Below are positions 1 to 8,681 of a stretch of DNA of 64,000 nt, piece after piece. Location of the stretch: assembly GCF_052048155.1 (NCBI RefSeq), contig NZ_JBNAIK010000001.1, forward strand, positions 124,001-188,000. Reading direction: 5' to 3'. The translations under genes and the position numbers were made by a program. The notes beneath the pieces were generated by a model. It did no database searches. It saw only the letters and a program-made list of their open reading frames with translations, and had not been told where the DNA came from. How positions within the stretch are numbered: the stretch's first letter is position 1; each line of letters begins with the position of its first letter. The DNA comes from HIMB114 sp052048155 (lineage in GTDB: Bacteria; Pseudomonadota; Alphaproteobacteria; Pelagibacterales; Pelagibacteraceae).

Positions 1-128
1 AAAAAGGTTACAACTGGTAAATGATCATCTAGTATACCCATCTGACCTTCAATACCTGGTATTGTAACCATTGAAATATCTTTTTCAGAAAAAAGAACTT
101 TCTCTGGAGTAACAATATCAACTTGCAT
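1..128 (-). CDS. atpC: ATP synthase epsilon subunit, 5' part (cut by window edge)
   Basis: The reverse complement from the ATG at 126-128 reads MQVDIVTPEKVLFSEKDI and continues with a VTIPGIEGQMGILDDHLP stretch. This is the typical N-terminal beta-sandwich of F1 epsilon, which couples the rotor stalk to catalysis. Only about 42 residues are inside the window. The start lies 3 bases after the atpD stop, so it is the last visible gene of atpHAGDC. The identification is firm because of both sequence and order; nothing can be said about the C-terminal helical domain. Confidence 0.93.
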   Translation of the reverse strand, partial: MQVDIVTPEKVLFSEKDISMVTIPGIEGQMGILDDHLPVVTF

Positions 129-131
129 GGT

Positions 132-1553
132 TTACGCTGCTTCTTTCGCCATCTTCTCTGCTTTTTCTATAGCCTCTTCAATAGTTCCAACCATATAAAA
201 AGCTGCTTCTGGCAAATGATCGTATTCACCTTTACAAATAGCGTCAAAACCTTTGATCGTCGCATCCAGTTCTACAAGTTTACCAGGTGAGCCTGTAAAT
301 ACTTCAGCAACAAAGAATGGTTGAGATAAAAATCTTTGAATTTTTCTCGCTCTAGCTACGACAAGCTTATCTTCTTCTGATAATTCATCCATACCCAAAA
401 TAGCAATAATATCTTGTAAAGATTTATAAGTTTGCAAAATTCTTTGAACTTCCCTTGCTACTCGATAATGTTCATCACCTACTATTCTTGGATCAAGAAT
501 TCTAGATGTTGAGTCTAACGGGTCAACAGCAGGATAAATTCCAAGTTCTGCAATCTGCCTTGAAAGAACTGTAGTTGCATCAAGGTGTGAAAATGATGTT
601 GCAGGCGCAGGGTCAGTTAAGTCATCTGCAGGAACGTAAATAGCCTGAACTGAAGTAATTGATCCTTTAGTTGTTGTTGTAATTCTCTCTTGTAGATTTC
701 CCATATCTGTAGCTAAAGTTGGTTGATAACCAACGGCAGATGGAATACGTCCTAATAATGCCGACACCTCAGATCCTGCTTGGGTGAATCTAAAAATATT
801 ATCTACGAAAAATAAAACATCTTGTCCTTCTTTGTCTCTAAAATATTCTGCCACTGTTAATCCTGTTAAAGCAACTCTTGCTCTAGCTCCTGGAGGCTCA
901 TTCATTTGTCCATAAACTAACGCAGCTTTAGAACCAGGGCCATCTGTTTTGATAACGCCAGATTCGATCATCTCGTGATATAAATCATTACCTTCACGTG
1001 TTCTTTCTCCGACACCAGCAAATACAGAATAACCACCATGGGCTTTCGCAACGTTATTAATTAACTCCATAATTAAGACTGTTTTTCCAACACCGGCACC
1101 ACCAAATAAACCAATCTTTCCACCTTTTGCGTAAGGAGCTAAAAGATCTACCACTTTAATGCCTGTAACTAATACTTCCGTTTCAGTTGATTGCTCAACA
1201 AATTCTGGAGCCTGTCTATGAATTGGCCATTGTTCTTTGGTTTTTACATCACCTTTTTGATCAATACCTTCACCAATCACATTTATAATTCTACCTAATG
1301 TTTCTGGTCCTACTGGGACTTTGATTGCATCACCAGTATCAGTAACTTTATCGCCTCTTTTTAGACCTTCTGTTGTATCCATTGAAATTGTTCTAACTGT
1401 ACCCTCACCTAAGTGCTGGGCAACTTCTAAAACTAATCTATTGCCATTGTTATCACATTCTAAAGCTGAGTTAATTTCAGGTAAGTGATCATCAAACTTT
1501 ACGTCAACTACCGCTCCAATAACTTGAGTGATTGTTCCAAATTTATTTTGCAT
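132..1553 (-). CDS. atpD: ATP synthase F1 beta subunit
   Basis: This is the catalytic F1 subunit (473 aa, normal length) making ATP from ADP and phosphate with energy from the proton gradient. The P-loop GGAGVGKTV lies near residue 155, the catalytic-Glu segment GERTREGNDLY near 190, and the ALLGRIPSAVGYQPTL signature near 275. It sits 12 bases after atpG and 3 bases before atpC in a tight F1 operon. F0 genes are not in the window, which fits the split F0/F1 operons usual in Alphaproteobacteria. Confidence 0.99.
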   Translation of the reverse strand: MQNKFGTITQVIGAVVDVKFDDHLPEINSALECDNNGNRLVLEVAQHLGEGTVRTISMDTTEGLKRGDKVTDTGDAIKVPVGPETLGRIINVIGEGIDQKGDVKTKEQWPIHRQAPEFVEQSTETEVLVTGIKVVDLLAPYAKGGKIGLFGGAGVGKTVLIMELINNVAKAHGGYSVFAGVGERTREGNDLYHEMIESGVIKTDGPGSKAALVYGQMNEPPGARARVALTGLTVAEYFRDKEGQDVLFFVDNIFRFTQAGSEVSALLGRIPSAVGYQPTLATDMGNLQERITTTTKGSITSVQAIYVPADDLTDPAPATSFSHLDATTVLSRQIAELGIYPAVDPLDSTSRILDPRIVGDEHYRVAREVQRILQTYKSLQDIIAILGMDELSEEDKLVVARARKIQRFLSQPFFVAEVFTGSPGKLVELDATIKGFDAICKGEYDHLPEAAFYMVGTIEEAIEKAEKMAKEAA

Positions 1554-1565
1554 ATTTAGCTCCTT

Positions 1566-2447
1566 TTATAATGACTCCGCACCAGAGATGATTTCAATCA
1601 GCTCTTTAGTGATGACGGCCTGTCTACTTCTGTTATAGTTAATTGTTAGTTTATCTATTAAATCGCCTGCATTACGTGTTGCATTGTCCATTGCAGACAT
1701 TCTGGATCCTTGCTCACTAGCAGCATTTTCTAAAAATGCTTTAAAAATTTGTGTTGTAATATTCTGAGGCAGTAAATGCTCCAAAATTTCATTTTCATCT
1801 GGTTCGAATTCATATTGAGTATCATTAGTTTCTTCTATTTCTTTTGTATCTGAACTTTCTACTGGAATAATTTGTTGAGCTTGTGGCTCTTGAGAAATCA
1901 CCGATTTAAACTTATTGTAAAAAATCGTACAAACATCAAACTCATTATTATTAAACATTGTTATAATTTTGCTTGTTAGCTCAGAAGCTTCATTAACAGA
2001 GATAGTCTTTAAATTTTTATAAGATATTTTTTCTACTATATAATCTTTAAAGTTTCTTCTAAGTTGATCAGAACCTTTTGAACCAACAGTAATAATTTTT
2101 AATTTTTGATTAGAATTTATTACTTGGTTAAAATGCTCCCTCGCTTTTTTAACTATATTAGTATTAAATCCTCCACATAAACCTCTATCAGCTGTCATCA
2201 CCAAACAAAGGTGAACATCGCTCTTACCTGTACCTGCAAGAAGTTTGGGAGCAGATGAAGCATCAGTTATTGAACTTTTAAGATTGTTAATAATCTGATT
2301 CATTTTTTCAGAGTATGCTCTTCCTTTTTCAGCATTTTCTTGTGCTTTTCTCAACTTTGCAGCAGCAACCATTTTCATAGCTTTGGTAATTTTTTGCGTA
2401 GATTTAACGCTAGTTATTCGATTTCTTAAATCCTTTAAACTTGGCAT
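1566..2447 (-). CDS. atpG: ATP synthase F1 gamma subunit
   Basis: This is the central rotor shaft of F1 (293 aa, usual length). It starts with the family motif MPSLKDLRNRITSVKSTQKI and ends with the conserved helix GSRMSAMDNATRNA near residue 247, followed by NYNRSRQAVITKELIEII. The middle, around residues 195-220, is rich in Glu, Asp and Thr and probably forms a loop, common in alphaproteobacterial gamma subunits. It starts only two bases after the atpA stop, implying translational coupling. Confidence 0.98.
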   Translation of the reverse strand: MPSLKDLRNRITSVKSTQKITKAMKMVAAAKLRKAQENAEKGRAYSEKMNQIINNLKSSITDASSAPKLLAGTGKSDVHLCLVMTADRGLCGGFNTNIVKKAREHFNQVINSNQKLKIITVGSKGSDQLRRNFKDYIVEKISYKNLKTISVNEASELTSKIITMFNNNEFDVCTIFYNKFKSVISQEPQAQQIIPVESSDTKEIEETNDTQYEFEPDENEILEHLLPQNITTQIFKAFLENAASEQGSRMSAMDNATRNAGDLIDKLTINYNRSRQAVITKELIEIISGAESL

Positions 2448-2449
2448 TT

Positions 2450-3982
2450 TTATTTTAAAAATTCCTTTTTAAAGTTTGTAATGAAATCTTTTAACTTAGC
2501 TTCATTAGCTTCGTCTAATTTTCCAGAAGATACAATATTGCTCAAAATATCAGGCGCTTGAGATTTAATTGAACTTAGTAGTTGATCTTCAAAATCTTTA
2601 ATTTTTGAATTATCAATATCATCCAGAAAACCTTTAACTCCAGCAAAAATTGACACAACCTGTTCTTCAACTTTCAAAGGAGAGTATTGACCTTGTTTAA
2701 GAAGTTCAGTTAATTTTGATCCTCTGTTCAAAAGCTGTTGAGTCGATGCATCTAAATCAGAACCAAACTGAGCAAATGCCGCCATTTCTCGATATTGTGC
2801 TAACTCAAGCTTAATAGTACCCGCAACTTGTTTCATAGCTTTAATTTGTGCAGCTGAACCAACCCTAGATACTGAAATACCTACGTTAACTGCTGGTCGA
2901 ACACCTTGGAAAAATAATTCAGTTTCTAAGAAAATTTGACCATCTGTAATTGAAATTACATTTGTAGGAATATAAGCAGAAACGTCACTCGCTTGAGTTT
3001 CAATGATTGGTAATGCGGTTAAAGACCCACCGCCGTTTTCATCATTTAGTTTCGCTGCTCGTTCTAGCAATCTGCTGTGTAAATAAAACACATCCCCCGG
3101 GAAAGCTTCCCTTCCTGGAGGTCTTCTTAATAACAGTGACATTTGTCTATAAGCTACAGCCTGTTTAGATAAATCGTCATAAACAATTAAACCATGCATT
3201 CCGTTATCTCTAAAAAACTCACCCATGGCACAACCAGTATATGGAGCTAAGAATTGTAGTGGAGCAGGATCAGAAGCAGTTGCGGCTACAACAATTGAAT
3301 ACTCCATTGCACCAGCATCTTCTAACGTCTTAACGATTTGTGCTACTGTCGATCTTTTTTGACCAATTGCTACATATACGCAATATAATTTCTTGGACTC
3401 GTCATCTGATTTATTAATTTCTTTTTGATTAATAATAGTATCAATTGCGATAGCAGTTTTTCCAGTTTGTCTATCACCAATAATTAATTCCCTTTGACCT
3501 CTTCCAATTGGAATCAAACTATCAATTGCTTTCAATCCTGTTTGCATTGGCTCATTAACTGATTTCCTTGGAATAATTCCTGGTGCTTTAACTTCAACTC
3601 TTTTTTTCTCTTTTGAATTAATTGGACCTTTTCCATCAATTGGATTTCCTAAGCCGTCAACAACTCTTCCTAACAATTCTTTTCCTACAGGAACGTCAAC
3701 AATTTCACCTGTTCTTTTTACGGTATCTCCTTCTTTGATATGAGAGTCATCTCCAAAAATAACTACACCAACGTTATCTGTTTCAAGGTTAAGAGCCATA
3801 CCTTTTGTTCCTTCAGAAAACTCAACCATTTCTCCAGCTTCAACGTTATCTAATCCATAAATTCTCGCGATACCATCTCCTACAGATAGCACCTGTCCAA
3901 CCTCAGAAACTTCAGCGTCTTTACCAAAGTTTTTTATCTGATCTTTTATTACTTTTGTTATTTCAGAAGGGTTAATATCCAT
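2450..3982 (-). CDS. atpA: ATP synthase F1 alpha subunit
   Basis: This is the non-catalytic nucleotide-binding F1 subunit (510 aa). The P-loop GDRQTGKTAIAIDTI lies near residue 169, and the PGREAFPGDVFYLHSRLLERAA and SVSRVGSAAQ segments follow. The N-terminal MDINPSEITKVIKDQI helix is typical of the stator-binding end. It lies between atpH (9 bases upstream) and atpG (2 bases downstream). No deviation from the family was noticed. Confidence 0.99.
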   Translation of the reverse strand: MDINPSEITKVIKDQIKNFGKDAEVSEVGQVLSVGDGIARIYGLDNVEAGEMVEFSEGTKGMALNLETDNVGVVIFGDDSHIKEGDTVKRTGEIVDVPVGKELLGRVVDGLGNPIDGKGPINSKEKKRVEVKAPGIIPRKSVNEPMQTGLKAIDSLIPIGRGQRELIIGDRQTGKTAIAIDTIINQKEINKSDDESKKLYCVYVAIGQKRSTVAQIVKTLEDAGAMEYSIVVAATASDPAPLQFLAPYTGCAMGEFFRDNGMHGLIVYDDLSKQAVAYRQMSLLLRRPPGREAFPGDVFYLHSRLLERAAKLNDENGGGSLTALPIIETQASDVSAYIPTNVISITDGQIFLETELFFQGVRPAVNVGISVSRVGSAAQIKAMKQVAGTIKLELAQYREMAAFAQFGSDLDASTQQLLNRGSKLTELLKQGQYSPLKVEEQVVSIFAGVKGFLDDIDNSKIKDFEDQLLSSIKSQAPDILSNIVSSGKLDEANEAKLKDFITNFKKEFLK

Positions 3983-3991
3983 TTTTATCTC

Positions 3992-4540
3992 CTACAAGTT
4001 ATTTAATATTTTGTTAAATTTAGCTTTGGCAGTATCATCCACCATCAAGCTACCTATTTGAAGTTTGGCTCCAGAAATTAAACTTGGATCAAATTTAAAA
4101 TCTAGATTAACTTTCTTTTTAAGAACGTTATTAAGCATACTTTCAATTTCTTTAATTTGAGCATCTGACATTTTAGTTGGCATCGAAACGATTGCATTTA
4201 ACTCGCCTCTGAAGTCAGATAAAATATTTTTAAAATCTTTAACAATTTTTTCTAAAAAAAAGAAACGATTTTTCTCGACTAAGATTTTTAAAAAATTTAC
4301 AAATAGATTGTTAAAATTATTTTTTTTGCCAAGCTCCTCTATAACTTTTAATCTATCAGTTTTTTTTAATGTTGGATTTTTCACAAACTTCTTAAAATCA
4401 TTGGACTGATTTAAAGCAATATCAATAAATTTTAGATTTTGCTCAATTTGATCTAAAACTTTTTCTTCACTACTTATCTCAAACAAGGATAGTGCATATC
4501 GCCCAGCTGCATCTGCAAAATTACGTGTATTTTGAGTCAA
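3992..4540 (-). CDS. atpH: ATP synthase F1 delta subunit, TTG start
   Basis: This is the stator subunit linking F1 to the b-stalk. I place the start at the TTG at 4538-4540, giving 182 aa (L/M-TQNTRNFADAAGRYALSLFE onward), the normal family length. The in-frame ORF extends to another TTG at 4627 but would add 29 non-conserved residues and overlap priA. The chosen TTG is preceded by AAGGGA at 5-nt spacing. That SD lies in the arm of a potential hairpin (4541-4567), suggesting controlled or weak initiation. First gene of atpHAGDC. Confidence 0.93.
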   Translation of the reverse strand: MTQNTRNFADAAGRYALSLFEISSEEKVLDQIEQNLKFIDIALNQSNDFKKFVKNPTLKKTDRLKVIEELGKKNNFNNLFVNFLKILVEKNRFFFLEKIVKDFKNILSDFRGELNAIVSMPTKMSDAQIKEIESMLNNVLKKKVNLDFKFDPSLISGAKLQIGSLMVDDTAKAKFNKILNNL

Positions 4541-4567
4541 AATTATCCCTTTTTTGGGCTGATAATT
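4541..4567 (-). promoter_or_regulatory. Hairpin enclosing the atpH ribosome-binding site
   Basis: On the minus strand AATTAT (4567-4562) and CCC (4558-4556) can pair with GGG (4549-4547) and ATAATT (4546-4541), leaving a 3-nt bulge and an A6 loop. The GGG is the core of the SD for the TTG start of atpH, so folding would hide it. Pairing was read by eye; whether it forms or regulates F1 synthesis is inference. Confidence 0.4.
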
Positions 4568-4619
4568 ACCATTGAGGAATAGCCATATCAAGCCAGATCT
4601 GGTGGACAAGATGTCATAA

Positions 4620-6590
4620 TTAAACAAAATTTAACGGATCTACGTCGACTTGTAGTTTCAAATTCTTAGGTAATTGAGCAAGTTCAAGTTTTTTTTTAAT
4701 TTGCGCTTGTGGGGTAACTTTAGGGTTGTATTTAATTAATAATCGAAAGCGAAAATCTGATTTTATTTTTGAAATCACTGCTGAAACTGGACCGTATATT
4801 TCAATGAATTCATTCTTGGGCAAAGTTTGTTTTAATTGAACTGCATATTTTTGAACGTGAAAACTATTTTTGCCCGAAACAACAATAGATATAAATTTAT
4901 AAAAAGGAGGCAAATTAGAATATTTCCTAAAATCAATCTCTTTTTTATAAAAATTATCTGAATTAAATTTTTTTAAAGACTCAAAAATATTATTTTTATC
5001 ATCAAATGTTTGTAAAAAAATTTTGGACTTTTTATTAAAACGACCCGCCCTTCCAGATAATTGATATAATAATTGATAATTTTTTTCTGAGGACCTTATA
5101 TCATTTCCAAGAAATGCGCTATCGCAATTTACGGCCACAATACAATTCAAGTGTTTAAAATTAAAACCTTTTGAGACAATCTGCGTTGCTACAATTATTT
5201 TGGTTTTATTTTCTTCGATATTTTTTAATTTATCTGAAAATATATTGTATTCAGTTAAATCACTTGAAAGAATATCTGCATTATAACCTTTGAATTTATT
5301 TTTTATTTCTTCAAATACTTTTTCTAACCCTAAACCATAAAACTTAAAGTTACATTTCGAATTATCCTTACATTGTCTTTCAAGTTTAGTTGAATAATTA
5401 CAATAATGACATAGAGCAGTATTATCTCTTTTATGATAAACCAATCCAACAGAACATTTTGGACATTCTAATCTTTTCATACATTTGTAGCAAAAAACAA
5501 ATGTTGAGTGACCTCTTCGATTTAAAAAAAACAAAACTTGATCACCAGTTTTGAGATAATTTTTGACTTCTTTAACTACCAATTCAGAAATAAAATTATT
5601 TTCAGATATATTTTCTTTAGTTAATTTTATAGTTTGAATCTCTGGCAACTCAGATTGGTTAAAGCGATTTTTTAAAGAAAAATAATTATATTTTTTATTT
5701 TTTGAATTATAAAAAGTTTCAACTGATGGAGTTGCACTAACTAAAAAAGTAGGAAATTGATCTATTGAAGCCTGCAAGATTGCCATATCTCTTGCATTGA
5801 AAGATATACCTTCTTCTTGTTTGTATGAGGCGTCATGTTCTTCATCAATGATAATTAACTTTAAATTTTGAAAAGGAAGGAATAATGCTGATCGAGCACC
5901 AAGGATAAGTTTAATTTCATTTTTAAAAACACCTTTCCAAATTTTTTTTTTAATTTTATCTTTTATTCCAGAATGCCAAATAGCAGGCTCATATTGAAAA
6001 AAATCTTTAAATCTTTTTGCAATTTGCTCACTTAAACCCTTTTCCGGAAGCAGAACTAAAACTTGATAATTTTCTTCTAGAGCTTTTTTGATAATTTCAA
6101 AATAAATATGAGTTTTTCCCGACCCTGGAATTCCTTGAAGTAAATTTGTTGAATATTTTTTAAAATCTATTTTTTTTTCAATATTTTTTAAAATATCTTC
6201 TTGCTCAGAATTTAAATTTTTATTTAAATTAATTTTTGGTTTAAACTCTGAAAAATCATTAATTTTTTTTAATCCTTTTTCAAAACTTTTGAGCCCGTTC
6301 TTGTATAAAAATAAGTTTAGAACCAATCCTTTTTTAATAAGATTGTAATTTGACATTTGTTTAATAAAGTTAATTTTATTTATTGAAAACGTAGGAAGAT
6401 CTAAAATTTTAATAATTTTTTTTATTTTAATCCCTTTTTTTAAACTTTCAGAGTTAAGGCTCCATATAACGCCAATAATTTCCTTATTTTTAAAGGATAC
6501 TAATACTATGTTCCCAACTTCTGCTTTTTGATCTATTTTATATGTAAAGGTTTGATCAAAATTTAATGGCAATAGAACATCAACTAGCAT
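4620..6590 (-). CDS. priA: Primosomal helicase PriA (replication restart)
   Basis: This is a superfamily 2 DNA helicase that reloads the replisome at stalled forks. At 656 aa it is shorter than the roughly 730-aa enterobacterial enzyme. Walker A GIPGSGKT is at residues 153-160, Walker B IIDEEH near 247-252, and the helicase segment VATQIVSKGFNF follows the zinc region. The zinc cysteines are 367, 370, 376, 379, 394, 397, 407 and 413. The last pair is spaced C-x5-C instead of the usual C-x2-C. It is divergent from the transaldolase gene, 36 bases apart, and lies directly upstream of atpH, a frequent alphaproteobacterial order. Confidence 0.96.
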   Translation of the reverse strand: MLVDVLLPLNFDQTFTYKIDQKAEVGNIVLVSFKNKEIIGVIWSLNSESLKKGIKIKKIIKILDLPTFSINKINFIKQMSNYNLIKKGLVLNLFLYKNGLKSFEKGLKKINDFSEFKPKINLNKNLNSEQEDILKNIEKKIDFKKYSTNLLQGIPGSGKTHIYFEIIKKALEENYQVLVLLPEKGLSEQIAKRFKDFFQYEPAIWHSGIKDKIKKKIWKGVFKNEIKLILGARSALFLPFQNLKLIIIDEEHDASYKQEEGISFNARDMAILQASIDQFPTFLVSATPSVETFYNSKNKKYNYFSLKNRFNQSELPEIQTIKLTKENISENNFISELVVKEVKNYLKTGDQVLFFLNRRGHSTFVFCYKCMKRLECPKCSVGLVYHKRDNTALCHYCNYSTKLERQCKDNSKCNFKFYGLGLEKVFEEIKNKFKGYNADILSSDLTEYNIFSDKLKNIEENKTKIIVATQIVSKGFNFKHLNCIVAVNCDSAFLGNDIRSSEKNYQLLYQLSGRAGRFNKKSKIFLQTFDDKNNIFESLKKFNSDNFYKKEIDFRKYSNLPPFYKFISIVVSGKNSFHVQKYAVQLKQTLPKNEFIEIYGPVSAVISKIKSDFRFRLLIKYNPKVTPQAQIKKKLELAQLPKNLKLQVDVDPLNFV

Positions 6591-6626
6591 AATAAATTTG
6601 TTAATTAGAAATTTTTATTTTTATTT

Positions 6627-7283
6627 ATGAAAATATACATAGACTCTTCAGATATTAAAGAAATCAAAGAAATTAATAAAACAAAATTAGTGGATGGAAT
6701 TACAACAAATCCTTCATTAATTGCAAAACAAAATAAAAATATAAAAACAATCTTAAAAGAAATATGTAACGAAATCAAAGGCCCTGTAAGCGCAGAAGTA
6801 ACTGCAGTAGATTGTGAAGGAATGCTTAAAGAAGCTAAAATTTTAAAAAAAATTGCAAAAAATATAGTAATCAAACTTCCACTAACTTTTGAGGGTTTGA
6901 AAGCCTGTAAAGAACTTTCAGCAAAAGGAATTAAAACAAATGTAACCTTATGTTTTTCTGTCACTCAAGCATTAATGGCAGCCAAAAGTGGGGCAACATA
7001 TGTATCGCCTTTTATTGGACGTCTCGATGATATTGGAAAAAGTGGAGTTGGTTTAATACAAGATATTAGAAAAGTATTTGATAATTATAAGGATTTAAAA
7101 ACAAAAATTTTATCTGCATCAATCAGAAACGTTGATCATGTAAAAGAAGTTGCAAAAGCTGGATCAGATATTGCAACAATACCTCCTAAAGTATTTCATG
7201 AAATGTATAAGCATGAACTTACTGATAAAGGATTGAAAATTTTTTTAGATGATTGGAATAGCACTAATCAAAAGATTAGTTAA
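6627..7283 (+). CDS. tal: Transaldolase / fructose-6-phosphate aldolase family (TalC/Fsa-like)
   Basis: This 218-aa protein is of the small single-domain transaldolase class. The N-terminus MKIYIDSSDIKEIKEI, then GITTNPSLIAKQ, the Schiff-base lysine in NIVIKLPLT (near residue 85), NVTLCFSVTQAL and YVSPFIGRLDDIG are all family hallmarks. It would transfer dihydroxyacetone units in the non-oxidative pentose phosphate pathway, or act as fructose-6-phosphate aldolase; the sequence alone does not decide. It is the only plus-strand gene in the first 28 kb, squeezed between priA (36 bases) and lpd (no spacer, tail to tail). Confidence 0.93.
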   Translation: MKIYIDSSDIKEIKEINKTKLVDGITTNPSLIAKQNKNIKTILKEICNEIKGPVSAEVTAVDCEGMLKEAKILKKIAKNIVIKLPLTFEGLKACKELSAKGIKTNVTLCFSVTQALMAAKSGATYVSPFIGRLDDIGKSGVGLIQDIRKVFDNYKDLKTKILSASIRNVDHVKEVAKAGSDIATIPPKVFHEMYKHELTDKGLKIFLDDWNSTNQKIS

Positions 7284-8681
7284 TTACATATGGATTGGTC
7301 TTTTATCTACTGCTAACGCAGCTTCCTTAACAGCCTCTGTTAAAGTAGGATGCGCATGACACGTTCTAGCAATATCTTCAGAGCTTGCACCAAACTCCAT
7401 AGCTAATGCAAGTTCAGCAATTAGATTTCCTGCATCAGGACCTACAATGTGAACACCTAAAACTTTATCAGTTTTTTTATCAGCTAATATTTTTACAAAT
7501 CCATCAGCTTCATCATTAACTTTAGCTTTTGAATTTGCCATAAAAGGAAATTTTCCTACCTTGTATTCAATTGAAACTTGTTTCAATTCCTCTTCAGTTT
7601 TTCCAACAGAAGCAACTTCTGGATGTGTATAAACTACCCCAGGAATTACATCATAATTTACATGTCCATATTTACCTGAAATCATCTCAGCTACAGCAAT
7701 ACCTTCTTCCTCGGCTTTGTGAGCTAACATCGGTCCAACTACAACATCACCAATTGCATATACGTTTTCAACATTTGTTTTAAAATGCTTATCAATCTTT
7801 ACTCTTCCTTTTTCATCTTTTTCAATATTTACATTTTCTAGCCCAAGGCTGTCTGTATTAGCCTTTCGACCAACACAAACTAATACCACGTCTGCCTCTA
7901 AAATATTATTTGAACCATCTTTTTCAAACTCTATAGTGGCTTTTGACCCATCACTATTAACTTTATTAACTTTTGATGAAAGATTAAATTTCATTCCTTG
8001 TCTTTTTAAAATTTTATGAAAGCTATCTGAAACTTCCCTATCCATTCCTGGAAGAATATGATCCATATACTCAACAACTTCTACATCAGCACCTAATTTC
8101 ATCCATGCAGATCCAAGCTCAAGACCAATAACTCCACCACCAATCACAACCATTTTATTTGGGACTTTTTCTAATGCTAAGGCACCAGTTGATGATACTA
8201 TAACTTTTTCATCAATATTTATATTTGGTAATGTAGCTACAGATGATCCTGTAGCTATAATTATGTGTTTGCCTGTTACTTGGCTATCAGATCCGTCTGA
8301 ATTTTTTATATTTACTGTATTATTTGATGCAAAACTACCGTGTCCTTTAATGTATGTAACTTTATTTTTTTTAAACAAAAACTCTATACCTTTTGTTAAT
8401 CCGTCTACAGTTTTCAACTTATGACTCATCATCTTAGATACATCTAAAGATAAGCCATTAGTCGTAATTCCAATTTTATCAAATTCTTTATTAGCTTTAT
8501 GAAACATCTCTGCGGAATGAAGTAATGATTTTGAAGGTATGCATCCTACATTCAAACATGTCCCACCAAGAGAACCTCTCGACTCAATACATGCTGTTTT
8601 GTGTCCTAGTTGTGCCGCACGAATTGCACATACATATCCGCCTGGACCACCACCGATTACAATTACATCAAAATTTTCCAT
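7284..8681 (-). CDS. lpd: Dihydrolipoamide dehydrogenase (E3)
   Basis: This flavoprotein (465 aa) reoxidises dihydrolipoamide with NAD+. The N-terminal FAD fingerprint is VIGGGPGGYVCAIRAAQLG, the redox disulfide is in GGTCLNVGCIPSK (near residue 40), the NAD fold is VVIGGGVIGLELGSAW, and the C-terminal catalytic His-Glu is in HAHPTLTEA. It is last in mdh-sucCDAB-lpd and overlaps sucB by one base, so it is dedicated at least to 2-oxoglutarate dehydrogenase. It meets the transaldolase gene tail to tail with no spacer and no obvious terminator between them. Confidence 0.98.
   Translation of the reverse strand: MENFDVIVIGGGPGGYVCAIRAAQLGHKTACIESRGSLGGTCLNVGCIPSKSLLHSAEMFHKANKEFDKIGITTNGLSLDVSKMMSHKLKTVDGLTKGIEFLFKKNKVTYIKGHGSFASNNTVNIKNSDGSDSQVTGKHIIIATGSSVATLPNINIDEKVIVSSTGALALEKVPNKMVVIGGGVIGLELGSAWMKLGADVEVVEYMDHILPGMDREVSDSFHKILKRQGMKFNLSSKVNKVNSDGSKATIEFEKDGSNNILEADVVLVCVGRKANTDSLGLENVNIEKDEKGRVKIDKHFKTNVENVYAIGDVVVGPMLAHKAEEEGIAVAEMISGKYGHVNYDVIPGVVYTHPEVASVGKTEEELKQVSIEYKVGKFPFMANSKAKVNDEADGFVKILADKKTDKVLGVHIVGPDAGNLIAELALAMEFGASSEDIARTCHAHPTLTEAVKEAALAVDKRPIHM

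Noticed and set aside
4541..4627. 29-residue N-terminal extension of atpH
   Set aside because: It overlaps priA and the RBS hairpin, has no conserved residues and exceeds family length.
6605..6964. 119-aa minus-strand ORF opposite the transaldolase
   Set aside because: It lies wholly antisense to a convincing gene and shows no family motif.
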